10,039 nt of DNA, taken from the NCBI GenBank assembly GCA_025765595.1, contig JAIVFH010000693.1, positions 1 to 10,039 of the forward strand, in the 5' to 3' direction. Within the stretch, counting starts at the first letter, position 1. The number at the start of each line of letters is the position of its first letter. The position numbers and the translations under genes are program-made. Below, in pieces: positions 1 through 8,253 of this stretch. Below the pieces are notes generated by a model. It was not told the DNA's origin and searched no databases. It worked only from the letters and a program-made list of their open reading frames with translations. Origin of the DNA: Obelidium mucronatum (taxonomy: Eukaryota > Chytridiomycota > Chytridiomycetes > Chytridiales > Chytriomycetaceae).

Positions 1-123
1 GAAAGCCCATTCATCACCACTGAATCAAACAACAAACTGGCGCCGCAGGACAGAGAGAATGAGAAAGCCCATTCATCATCTGAGTATCTGCGAAGTAGGA
101 GAATGAGAAAGCCCATTCATCAC
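1..123. repeat. 25-bp motif repeated three times upstream of gene 1
   Basis: A 25-bp motif with the core GAAAGCCCATTCATCA occurs at 55-79 and 99-123 (24 of 25 bases identical), and its last 17 bases occur at 1-17, cut by the window start. The cores start at 1, 63 and 107, so spacing is irregular (62 and 44 bp). The sequence between copies is unrelated. All copies are in the same direction, 70-190 bp upstream of the start codon of gene 1. This fits either an upstream binding-site cluster or a decayed minisatellite; the conserved core with divergent spacers favours sites, but that is inference. Confidence 0.6.
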
Positions 124-163
124 TACCAACTGCGCATTTTTGCTATTTTTTTTGTTAAGTCTC

Positions 164-174
164 TTTTGGCGGGA
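164..174 (+). promoter_or_regulatory. E2F-like site upstream of gene 1
   Basis: The bases TTTTGGCGGGA match the canonical E2F/DP binding site and lie 19 bp before the proposed ATG at 193. E2F/DP occurs in animals, plants and early-diverging fungi, while most Dikarya use SBF/MBF with different sites. One 11-bp match can occur by chance, so function is inferred from sequence and position only. Confidence 0.3.
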
Positions 175-192
175 CAAAATTAAACAGCAATA

Positions 193-951
193 ATGTCAAA
201 GTATTTTTCAAACACTGCGCCTATACAACAATCCAACAACCCCCTATCGCTGCATCCATCTTTGATGGCCTCCCTGCTGAGACAGTGAGCGTGATTCTTT
301 GATTGGGGTATGTGTGTTTCTTCTCTTTTTATTTTTTAAATATTATGTCCCCATTAACACGATTGCGAGCCAATCCTCAGGAAATCGTGGATCCAACCAA
401 GGCACCGTGGCCGAGCCGGTGTGCCAAACCAGGATCGCGTCGACAAGCACCGAAATCGAAGCAGGGGGGGAAGGAGAGGCAGTTGGAAACTAAAGCAACA
501 GAAGAAACCAAGGCAATCACGGTCTCACAGGTGGTCCTGTCCAACGGAGTTAAGTCGAAAAAAACCAAAGGCAACAATTCGGCTTGATCGAGCGACAGCG
601 TCGAGGAGATCTACAGACGCGGAGCACATCAATGCTGGACCAAGCAACACTAAGCCAAAAGCGCGGATACGGCTCAATCTGTCGAAAGGATTGTACAAAT
701 CAAAAGAACAGGTGAAGATGGAACCTTTTGGTGCTGGATGGAATCATGGGGATGACAATGATGGTGGATCTCCTGGACCAACACCAAAAGTGGAGGACGA
801 CGACGATGAAGTACTGTCATATTCAAGTTCGGATGTGGGATCGGATTGGGGACCCGATCGGATGATTTTGGTTGATGGGGAACTCATGGAAGGGCTCCCA
901 ATTGTAGATGGGGAATTGTACACGCCTGGGCGATACAGGGCAGACTTCTGA
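193..951 (+). CDS. Gene 1: small basic-acidic hypothetical protein, two exons
   Basis: Family not recognised. The model has exon 1 at 193-284, an intron at 285-380 (donor GTGAGC, acceptor CCTCAG, TTAAC-like branch region near 353) and exon 2 at 381-951. The splice keeps one uninterrupted frame of 220 aa; without it, exon 1 stops at 286. Residues about 33-100 are rich in Arg and Lys, and residues 169-174 are E-D-D-D-D-E, followed by a Ser-rich stretch. The motif KPKA-x-IRL occurs twice (residues 92-99 and 122-129), a short internal duplication. No membrane segment or signal peptide is visible. The basic half suggests nuclear location and nucleic-acid or histone contact, which is inference. It lies 127 bp upstream of gene 2 on the same strand. 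A competing frame starting at ATG 345 and ending at 587 is open but leaves the long downstream frame without a start. Confidence 0.65.
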
Positions 952-1078
952 GTGTATATGTGGGTTCTTTATTCCTTCCCTACTCTCAATTTGTCTTTTC
1001 ACAAATAAAGAAACTTTGGGTTGTTTTTAAAAAATAAATTAACTTTGGTGCATTTTTAAAAAATAAAGAAGATTTACA
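952..1078 (+). terminator. 3' end of gene 1 with three AATAAA signals in a 29-bp duplication
   Basis: The short gap between genes 1 and 2 holds three AATAAA hexamers at 1004-1009, 1033-1038 and 1062-1067. A unit beginning ACTTTGG and ending in TTTTTAAAAAATAAA starts at 1013 and again at 1042, so the second and third signals arose by, or are kept in, a 29-bp tandem duplication. The last signal is 11 bp before the gene 2 ATG. The 5' leader and promoter of gene 2 must therefore overlap the 3' end of gene 1, or the two are co-transcribed. Confidence 0.6.
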
Positions 1079-3693
1079 ATGTCCGAACATCCATTAGCCC
1101 CAGGAAACCCCAGCACGGTCGCAGGTCTGCTGGATCGTCTCGCCAACAGTCGTGACTGCAGACACTTCATCAATGTTCCATTTTCGCTCCCCTCAGTTGC
1201 AGACGGGACGTGGATTAGCGGCTACCAATGGATAACCAAGCCGCGCGCGGATGGCTCCGTTAACCCCAAGTCACTCAAGTACCTTTGGAAGACAATCCAC
1301 GGGCACGTGTTTTACCCAAACATCTCGAAATTGGCACCCAACCCATGCACAGATGCAATGCGAGAGCTGGTGCCACATATAATCATGTAATGTTTGTTCA
1401 TAGTTCCGCACTATCCTACGCACTATATCTAACATGTGTTTTTTAGTATGTTGAATACTAACTTTGCGCCAGTGGTGTACAACTACCACATGAAAGAAAA
1501 CGATGAACAGCTAATGACTGTTGTACACCTGGACTTCCCGATTGTCTTAACAACACTGAAAAAAACAGGTTGAATCTTTTCAGTTTCTTACAGACGATGA
1601 CCTCGCAGTTCTGGCTGGACAAGTGGGGTTTGGTGTCCAGTTTCCTGACGAAACGGAGTTAGACCTCGACGTAGCAAGAAAACTAATGCCGCGATTCATC
1701 TACGGTAATGTTTTCTTTGCCTTCAAGTGTATATGTACTGCTAAAGCTCTGTTTTTTGTTGTTATAGATCGCAAGAATGTGAACAACATGTTCAAGGTGC
1801 GTTTTACCACACAGCTGTACCCAGAACCCAGCAAAACAAACGTGGATGGATCAAAAAACGCGGAGCGCTTGCACAGGGTCCCACTGCGGGAGTCGCGGAT
1901 TGACCTGCAGGAAGCGATCCGGAACGAAGTTCGCAGAGAGCAACGCCAACGCGAAGATGGGAGTGAGAGTGGCTTTATTCTCCACGTTTCCGATGACGAA
2001 GAAAAGGAAAGTGACGACGATGTTGTAATTGTTGGTCCAACGATTGCAGGTATGTTTCTTTATTTTTTATGTCTAAGACTAAGCGCCAAGCATCACCAAC
2101 ACCAGCCAAACAGCCCTGTGCGCAAAACCTACAGCAAGACGCCCAGCTCTGCTAAACTGTGACGAGACGGCTATGGAAAGGCGCAGAAGACGTAAGCGTC
2201 ATTAAAATGTGGTTTCTTCAATTTTAATCTATAAAAATCACACAACAGGGTCTGTAAGTCCACCAGACGAACGGGGAATCCAATCTGAAAGTGACGCAGA
2301 CAATGGCGCCGATGATGACGATGTCAATGCATCCTCAAGCGAGTCTGATAGACAGGACGCTCGCAATGATGACGAAGACTTGGATGAAGACGAAGATGAC
2401 GGACAAAGACGAACAAGTGTCAAGCCAGCCGCAGTCGTCTGGCTCTATCCGCAGCCGCATTAGTGATACGCAGCCTTTTCCTTTGGATTACGATGATGGT
2501 GAGAGATATGTTTTTATTGCTTGGCTAACAACATTCAGCAGATGAAGCCGACGAAAGTCCAGCACCGGAACCGCCGAAAGCCAAAATCGGAGTCACTCTT
2601 ATTGCGGACAAGTCGACAAAGCTGCTTGTTGAAATTCCGTATGTGATGGATCGGAAAGACCGCTATGTTTTAGGTAAGTGGATTCTTTCTTCCGCTGTTG
2701 TTTCCTCAAATCCTCTGAGTATTAACTCTGTTTTAGGTCCAAGTGACATCATCAAGTTCCTCTCAAGTCACGCAGCATTCCTGGCAAGGGGTATCCGCTG
2801 CGACTACGTGGAGCTTGTTGACGAAGATGGCTTTGGACGATCGTCGTTTGTAATTCAATACACAGCTGTCTTTGGACAGATTGACATCAAAGCCGGAAGC
2901 AGTGAGTGTGTTGTGATTTGTTTGAGCAGGGAAGGGTACTAACTGCCTTTCTATTGATAGTCTCGCAACCAGTGTTTGCTCGCCCTGCCGTTGTGACCCC
3001 ACTGTCGTCGCAATTGTATTCAACTCCAATGCTTCCAAGCTCTGGCTCCGGCAGCTCCCGCCGTGATTCGATGGAATCAACTTCGACGCAGTCGTCAATT
3101 GTGTTTCGCCCAGCGGGACGTTCGGGAGGAGTGAAGGAGAAGCAAGTCGATGATGTGATGAAGTATGCGATCATCTACTGCAAGCTGTTGGCTGAAGGGA
3201 ACATACGAAAGGACAAGATCCCGGCAATGGTCAAGCAGGAGACTGGGTTGGTCAACTTTCCTGACAAGAAGGAGTCTGGACATGCGTACGTTGGGCTCCA
3301 TTTGTACAATGAGGAGCTGAAAAAGGTGATTGCATGTTTATTGAGTGTTATCTGCATTTTCTGACTTTGCTATAGATCTTCTTGAAGTACAAGTGCTTCT
3401 TTGCGACATACAGTGGAATGACGTTTACTTTTGAATTAGCGAAACGTCATTTTGCTGAATGGACCAAAAAGCTGTCGTTCCATACTGGTGTTCCTGACGA
3501 AAACCACAATTCTGGCAGCTTCATCCAAGCATTCAACCATCTGCACTTCTACAAGGCAGGGCAAAGCCGCCATCAGCGCAAGCCAGAGACGTATGTGGTG
3601 CTTCGGGCCTTTGCAAACAACCAACACGTCAAGAAGGCGTATTGGCGGGAGCCGCTTCAGGAAGGAAGCGCAAGCAAGAAGGCAAAGCGCTGA
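1079..3693 (+). CDS. Gene 2: large multi-exon hypothetical protein (about 700 aa)
   Basis: Family not recognised. Phase-consistent exons: 1079-1386, 1447-1522, 1569-1704, 1768-2049, 2084-2191, 2249-2433, 2474-2498, 2539-2673, 2737-2901, 2961-3325 and 3376-3693, ending TGA; this gives 700 aa. Most introns are 34-63 nt, several with TACTAAC/CTAAC-like branch sites (clear at 2525 and 2938). Weak points are the donor at 1520 or 1523, whether 2084-2191 is skipped (the phase survives), and 2417-2538, where a single intron would also keep frame (686 aa). Residues 249-258 are acidic and run straight into VVIVG (259-263), the pattern of a SUMO-interacting motif. Residues about 305-355 are Asp/Glu/Ser-rich. 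Exon 9 has a Ser-rich linker (around residues 490-515) before a predicted helical, Lys-rich segment. The C-terminal 100 residues look globular and end with a KKAKR-type basic tail. No enzyme motif, transposase triad or membrane helix is visible. A nuclear role is inferred from the acidic tracts, SIM and basic tail. Confidence 0.7.
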
Positions 3694-3871
3694 TTGGGGG
3701 TTTTTTTATTTATTGTTTCTTCAATATTTTGTTTATTTCAACTTTGCGCATCCTTTTTTGTTTTTGTTTATTGTTGGTACTTTGGATTTTGTTTATTACT
3801 TTAAATACATATATTATGGTTTTAAAACTTTTCTACTCATTGTTCTTACCTTTTTCAAAATAAAGTAACGA
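3694..3871 (+). terminator. 3' untranslated region and poly(A) signal of gene 2
   Basis: T-rich, non-coding sequence follows the gene 2 stop codon and contains a single AATAAA at 3859-3864. Base composition changes sharply to GC-rich repeat DNA just after it, so gene 2 seems to end immediately before the mobile-element cluster. The open frames here are low-complexity and are not credible genes. Confidence 0.6.
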
Positions 3872-4036
3872 CTAGCTTTCAACTGGCTCTCCACTGGCTG
3901 TCAACTGGCTTGCGGCCTGTGAACTAGCTGCGACGCGGCTGGCTTTCCACTGGTTAGCGGCTCGCACGCAGGTCGCCCACAGGTCGCGAGCGGCCTGCTA
4001 AGCGGCCCGTTAGCGGCTCGCGAGGTCCGGCTCGCT
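3872..4036. repeat. GC-rich dispersed repeat, left copy
   Basis: The first half has several copies of an ACTGGCT-type word, and the second half is built from AGCGGC, GGTCGC and GGCCTGC words. Its right edge (4015-4035) matches the reverse complement of 9454-9474 at 19 of 21 positions, including an exact CTCGCGAGGTCCGGC core. The wider segment shares the same word vocabulary with 9452-9615 in inverted orientation. The outer ends of the two copies do not match, so these look like two copies of a dispersed repeat rather than proven terminal inverted repeats of one transposon. Confidence 0.55.
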
Positions 4037-4250
4037 ATGGGGACACGTACACTTCTGCCTGGGATTTGTTCTTCAGCCCAGGGATGTGGACTGTACAGTC
4101 AGCGATCACCTGTCAAACACAAACAAATAAACCCAGACCTCAACATCTTGTCCAGTGCCTCAGTGGCGTCTTCTACAAGCTCTTTAGGAGAGCCTTTTGT
4201 TTCCATGACTCTTTGGTGCAGGTCAGGACAGAGTTCTTTGGTGACTTCTC

Positions 4251-4778
4251 GCACGTACTAAGCGAGCGGCACTCCGATTCGGACCCGATTCGGACTCCTA
4301 GTCGGGAAACGATTCGGAGTCCGACTAGGGTCCTATAGGGCCCTATTAGGAGCAGTCCCGAATAGGGCCAAATCGGAATGGCCAATACGCCAATTGGCGC
4401 TCCTAGCCGCCCCATTAATGTACTCCTACACCTGTTTCCAGTAGGAGATTTCTATTTTTTTCCTTGTATTTGAAGGGGTTTTCTTTCTCCTAGTCGGACT
4501 TCCGAATAGGGCATAGCATTAAATGAGAAAATGCACATTAAGTACTGAAAACCTTTTAAAAGATGGCTATTAGAACTCCTATTAAGAGCTAACAAATGCT
4601 ATAAGGACAGGTCCGATTGGCTCATTTGCGATTAGGAGCGCCACTAGGACCCCTAATAGCGCCCTATTAGACGCCTAATCGGTCCAGCTCCTAATAGGGT
4701 CCGATTCGGACTCCTAGTTGGACTCCTATTCGGGCCCTAATCGGACCCCGAATCGCGCGTGCCGCTCGGACCCCGGGC
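4251..4778. mobile_element. Element A: 528-bp non-autonomous (MITE-like) insertion in the KDZ gene
   Basis: TGACTTCTC flanks the block at 4242-4250 and 4779-4787; the match extends to 12 bp if the next GCA is counted. Removing 537 bp rejoins the KDZ-side reading frame exactly. The ends are imperfect inverted repeats: GAGCGGCAC followed by CCGATTCGG-type sequence on the left, and GTGCCGCTC preceded by the complementary sequence on the right. The outer 12-20 bp differ between ends. Both ends carry an array of 11-12-bp units such as ACTCCGATTCGG and ACTCCTAGTCGG. The centre is unique and AT-richer. No coding frame of its own is credible. An inverted near-identical copy (B) starts at 9616. A 9-bp duplication recalls Mutator-like elements, but no such transposase is present, so the driving enzyme is unknown. 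Confidence 0.85.
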
Positions 4779-5524
4779 TGACTTCTCGCAGATCACTCCA
4801 CAAGATGAAGATGGTTTCCACAAGCCATTCTTGATCTCATCGAAAGAGAACTGGATGGACAGTCTGTTCGGGTCGTTGCTGACTCTGAGGGATGGCAGTG
4901 TGTCTGGCAGTGGCAGTGTTGGAGATTGCATGGGGAAAAAACTTTGCCGAAAAAAATGAAAATCCCTGCCTCACATGTCAAGATGGGAGCTCAGCTGGCA
5001 GAACAGTTCCCAGCCTTCCAAGCTGAGTTTTCAATCTACGGCAGTTTTGAAAAGACTTACAACAAGACACTCCGTTTGCGGGATTTCATTCAGCTTGTTG
5101 CTACTTCTTTTGGCGTTCCCATCCTGGCAGCCAAACAAACTGCAGAGGCTGTCTTTGATTCAAGAATTCACGAAACAATTACCCCAAATGTACCTATTAT
5201 CCTGTCAGCTCCGTTTACATACTGCATCAAGTGTCAGAGCCATCTAAAGATTGGGAGATGGCAAGAAGTCACAATCTTGGATGCAGATTCAGCTAAATCG
5301 GGTCTTCTTTACAAATCCAGCTGTGTGAATTTGAGCTGCAGTATTCAATTGTATGATGTTGATTCAGTGTCAGAGATTACCAATGGAAACTGCACCATAG
5401 AACATTACCCAATGAATACAATCAGAAAGCAAAAAGTCATTGGAATCAATTCTAAATACTACATGACTGTTGCATTTGCAAATTTGTGGCTGAAGAATGT
5501 GCCGTCTGTAATGCTGTAAGTGTT

Positions 5525-5691
5525 GGTCCTAATAGCACTCCTAATAGCGCTCCGATTCGCACTCCTAATCGCGCTCCTAATCGCGCTCCTAATAGCGTTC
5601 CGAATCGGAAGCGAATCGGAAAGCGATTAGGAGCGCGAATTGGAGCGCTATTAGGAGTGCTATTAGGATCGCTATTAGGAGTGCTATTAGT
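5525..5691. mobile_element. Element D: 167-bp palindromic element made of fourteen 12-bp units
   Basis: The element is flanked by AGTGTT at 5519-5524 and 5692-5697. Removing it with one AGTGTT copy restores one continuous frame through the KDZ cysteine cluster. From 5525 it divides exactly into 12-bp units: seven of the form N2-TCC-T/G-A-A/T-T-A/C-G-C/G (for example ACTCCTAATAGC, GCTCCGATTCGC), then seven reverse-complement units (for example GCGCTATTAGGA), the last one base short. The centre of symmetry is near 5608. The whole can fold into one long imperfect hairpin. No coding capacity. The unit is the one seen near the ends of A, B and C. The duplication may be longer with mismatches. Confidence 0.85.
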
Positions 5692-6728
5692 AGTGTTTGT
5701 TGCTTGTCATTTACTGACAGACTATTCCTTAGATGTAAAATGTATACTCTGCAGAATGCATACCATTCAGCATTTCCATCTGTTTCATCAGATACTGAAC
5801 AGTATTCAGGGATTCCTTCAGCTGCATCATCATCTATTTTCAAGCGGGCGTATTACTTGTACCAGATGCTCCTATTGCAAGAGTACATTCAGGATCCAGC
5901 TGTTTCAGAGGCGCTTCAAGCAGCTCATGAAGATTTTGATTATTGCTGCTTCCAACCATCTTGGGGGGAGAAGGGCAGACGGCTGTTTCCGTATTCCCTA
6001 CATCTTGGAGAGTACTCAAGCAATCAAGTGTCTGATAATGTAGAAGATTTGCGGTTGGCAATGAAGGAATATGTGGAGTGGATGAATGCGCACTTTGCAG
6101 TAAAATGGAAACATTCATGTGGAGAATGTCATGTTGTTGATAGCAAAGGCCAGGCAGTGATGGATGGAAAAGTGATGGGGCACTTGCTGTGCAGAGTGAT
6201 TGGATGCAATTTGGACATCATTGGGATCAATACAAAATTCTGTATCAATCATGCAGGATTGAAGGGGAAATGCATCATTTCAGGATGTGCGAATCAAAAA
6301 CGAGAACGTGAGAACTCTTTTGATTACCAGCCGCTGTCGTGCAAGGAAGTAGAACATATGGAGGCGGTGGGAAAATTCTTCTCAGACCCATCAACAACAA
6401 GTGAGAAAACTGCAAAGAAGTATGGTGGAAAGACACGAGTGTCAGTGGGGCATGTGAAGGATGATGAAAGGAATTATGAGGAGTTTGGGTTCTGTTACAG
6501 CCCATTTGACAGATTCCTGCCAGGGGTGTTCCTGGTTGTGTGGAGCTGTGGGCACATTATGGACATTGGGAAGATGTACTCGTTTGAGTCCAACAAGTTT
6601 ATCACATGATTTCTTTGTCAAACATTCATGAGGCTGGAAGAGTATCCTACATTCATGTTTTATGACAAAGCATGTGTTTTTGTCAGGACTTTGAAAAACG
6701 GCGCTCAGCAAAACAAGCTGCTCCACAA

Positions 6729-6772
6729 GTAAGGATGTATTTGCTGTGATAGAATCTAACTTCTGTGCTTAG
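6729..6772 (+). other. 44-nt spliceosomal intron in the KDZ gene
   Basis: Donor GTAAGG at 6729, a CTAAC branch sequence at 6756-6760 and acceptor TTAG ending at 6772. Splicing joins the frame ending after YDKAC to the frame encoding VDRFHFRNH, removes a TAA at the boundary, and gives the order of motifs expected in the family. The intact splice signals suggest the gene was spliced by this host or a close relative. Confidence 0.85.
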
Positions 6773-7037
6773 GATGCTATACCAAAAAATCATCTGGGTT
6801 GTTGACCGATTTCACTTCAGAAACCATAGTCGTCGAGACAGATTCTGCATGGAGAATTGTGACGCTAGGTCTTTTGCTAGGCTATACCAAGGAAACAAGC
6901 CTTTATTCAACACATCAGCAGCAGAACAGTGTGCTGGATGGTTTGAAAAAATGGGACACATTTTGGACCCTCTTCAGGCTGACTTTTTTTTGTTCAGCAT
7001 GGTGGACATGAGAAATGAGCAACTTAGTAAATGTTAG

Positions 7038-7204
7038 TAGCCAGAGGTTTATTTGAAAAATTGATAAATTTTTATGATTAATTTTAACTATAATATCATA
7101 AAATTCTGAAATTTTAATTTTGTAATTTTGCAATTTTTTTAAATTTTTTCAGATGGTTTGTAATTTTTGGGAATTTTTTTAGAGTGTTTTGCAGTTGACA
7201 GTTA
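7038..7204. other. AT-rich spacer without a gene
   Basis: The sequence after the transposase stop codon is very AT-rich, with repeated AAATTTT and TAATTTT words, and has no credible open frame. There is no clear AATAAA. It could be the 3' untranslated end of the transposase or internal DNA of the original KDZ element. I see no feature beyond composition. Confidence 0.5.
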
Positions 7205-7497
7205 TTTTCATAGGATGTTAAGTCCTAGTCGGTCGTCCTAATAGGACTGAGTAGCTCCTAATAGGACAATGCTCAAATTGCGGGAAAAAGTTGTTTCCTC
7301 CTAATGAGAAGTGATTAGGACTCCATTAGGAGGCGGCTAGGAGCGCCAATAGCCCTATTGGCCATTCCGACTGGAGCCCGATTCGGGTCTTTTCCTATTC
7401 GGACCTGAATCGGACCCTAGTCGGACTCCGAATCGTTTCCCGAATCTGAGTCCGAATTGGAGTCCGAATCGCGCGTGCCGCTCGCTATAGTACGTGC
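7205..7497. mobile_element. Element C: diverged relative of A, abutting the helicase
   Basis: The right part matches the reverse complement of the left end of A: GCACGTACTA, then TAGCGAGCGGCAC, then CCGATTCGG-type 11-12-bp units, then a shared stretch around GGCGCTCCTAGCCGCC. Its inner sequence (about 7205-7320) also has CCTAATAGGA-type units but is not alignable to A by eye. No GAGCGGCAC-like left end and no target-site duplication are visible, so it is a truncated or rearranged copy, or one end of a larger element. The helicase reading frame begins immediately at its right edge, so C or its parent marks the break in that gene. Confidence 0.65.
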
Positions 7498-8222
7498 TTC
7501 AAACAGGCTCTAGCCATGATGTTGCTGCTGCTACTCTTCATGAGGCTCTCAATCGAAACCATTATGAGAGTAATGAGAAAGACTTTTTAGCTTCCGAAGA
7601 GACTGATGAGGAGAGGATTTTGCGGGAACATCCTCTGAAGGACCCTGATGGCAATCCATTCCGTACATTGAATGTGATGATGAACAGGTTATGGATGATT
7701 CGGATGCTTTATATGATTTTGAGACGGAGCTTGCTGCTTCAATAGCACGCTCAGCTACTTTGGACGATGAGGCTGTCAACCCATTGCTCTCATCAGCTCT
7801 GACACATTCTGTTGATGAGACTCCCAGACCTCTCCCTGCTCCTGTGCTCCCCACTTTTAAGACTATACAGGATTATTTGAAGGAGTTGGACAAACCTGAA
7901 GCTGCTGCTATTTCTGACATAGACGGAGCGGAACAATACTACAGAACTGTTAATCGCGATCAAACTGTTCGACACTTGCGCCAGCTATTTGCTCCTATTC
8001 CGTGGTCTGATCCTACGTCTTTGGGAAAACCAGATGTGTCATCTCTACAACCTTTCTCCAACATTGCCGACATTTCCACAGCTTTCCGCTTGGACTTCTG
8101 GCAACACTACACATTTGAGACTTATGCGCGTCACCTTTTGTACTTGTATTTGAATGATGCTGACCAAATTGATGTTCAAACGGCAGCGCAATTTGATCTG
8201 AAGCCGCAACTTATTGGGTATC

Positions 8223-8224
<2 letters not shown>

Positions 8225-8253
<29 letters not shown>
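8225..8253 (+). repeat. 29-base G homopolymer before the helicase Walker A motif
   Basis: An uninterrupted run of 29 G follows codons for L-I-G-Y-L and leads directly into E-A-G-T-G-K-S. The family normally has only two or so glycines here, so about 24 bases look added. The reading frame before the run differs by one base from that after it. The run has strong G-quadruplex potential. It could be slippage expansion of a GGNGG glycine codon pair or an assembly or sequencing artefact; its exact length should not be trusted. Confidence 0.9.

Larger units (their letters stand above)
4066..7037 (+). pseudogene. KDZ-type DDE transposase with CxC5 and CxC6 zinc clusters, disrupted
   Basis: A DDE transposase of the KDZ superfamily; intact relatives cut and paste transposon DNA in the nucleus. 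The segment at 4066-4250 rejoins 4788 onward in frame once element A and one duplication are removed; its homology is uncertain. The frame changes near 4805, after which the protein looks like the family. CxC5: CIKC at 5223-5234, a CVNLSC pair further on, and CAVC at 5498-5509, with another frame change near 5480. Element D interrupts at 5524. CxC6: CGECH at 6118-6132, GHLLCRVIGC, then Cys/His residues at 6241-6288. The catalytic part has the family's PGVFLVV and GHI segment, YDKAC (6661-6675, likely catalytic Asp), an intron at 6729-6772, VDRFHFRNH (6801-6827) and NTSAAEQ (6909-6929, likely catalytic Glu), ending at TAG 7037. TGA at 6607-6609 lies in frame inside conserved sequence; CGA-to-TGA decay is a simple explanation. 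Too damaged to act as read here. Domain assignment rests on remembered family patterns. Confidence 0.8.

Noticed and set aside
345..587. Open frame from ATG 345 as the start of gene 1, with a frameshift at the A7 run
   Set aside because: A plain GT-AG intron at 285-380 gives a single uninterrupted frame from ATG 193 to 951 without assuming an error.
1569..1593. A 25-nt intron in gene 2
   Set aside because: Too short for normal splicing. The downstream frame is open back to 1569, and a 46-49-nt intron from 1520 or 1523 to 1568 with a TTAAC-like branch site fits better.
2763..3174. Minus-strand open frames within gene 2
   Set aside because: They are antisense to well-supported exons, have no splice logic or recognisable protein features, and appear to be shadows.
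4173..4415. Minus-strand frame through element A and other frames inside the repeat blocks
   Set aside because: They follow the repeat units and yield low-complexity Gly/Arg/Pro-rich peptides without start context or homology.
5525..5691. CRISPR array or simple microsatellite
   Set aside because: There are no spacers, the units are 12 bp and reverse direction at the midpoint, and flanking duplications with a rejoined reading frame identify an insertion.
5486..6043. Frame reading through element D as a repetitive PNSAPNRAPN-type protein
   Set aside because: The repeats are translated transposon units. Only the first dozen codons before 5525 belong to the transposase, and the true frame resumes at 5692 in another phase.
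4251..7497. A left end and C right end as the terminal repeats of one KDZ element
   Set aside because: The ends match, but A has its own right end and duplication at 4778-4787, so it is a complete separate insertion. No duplication pairs 4250 with 7498.
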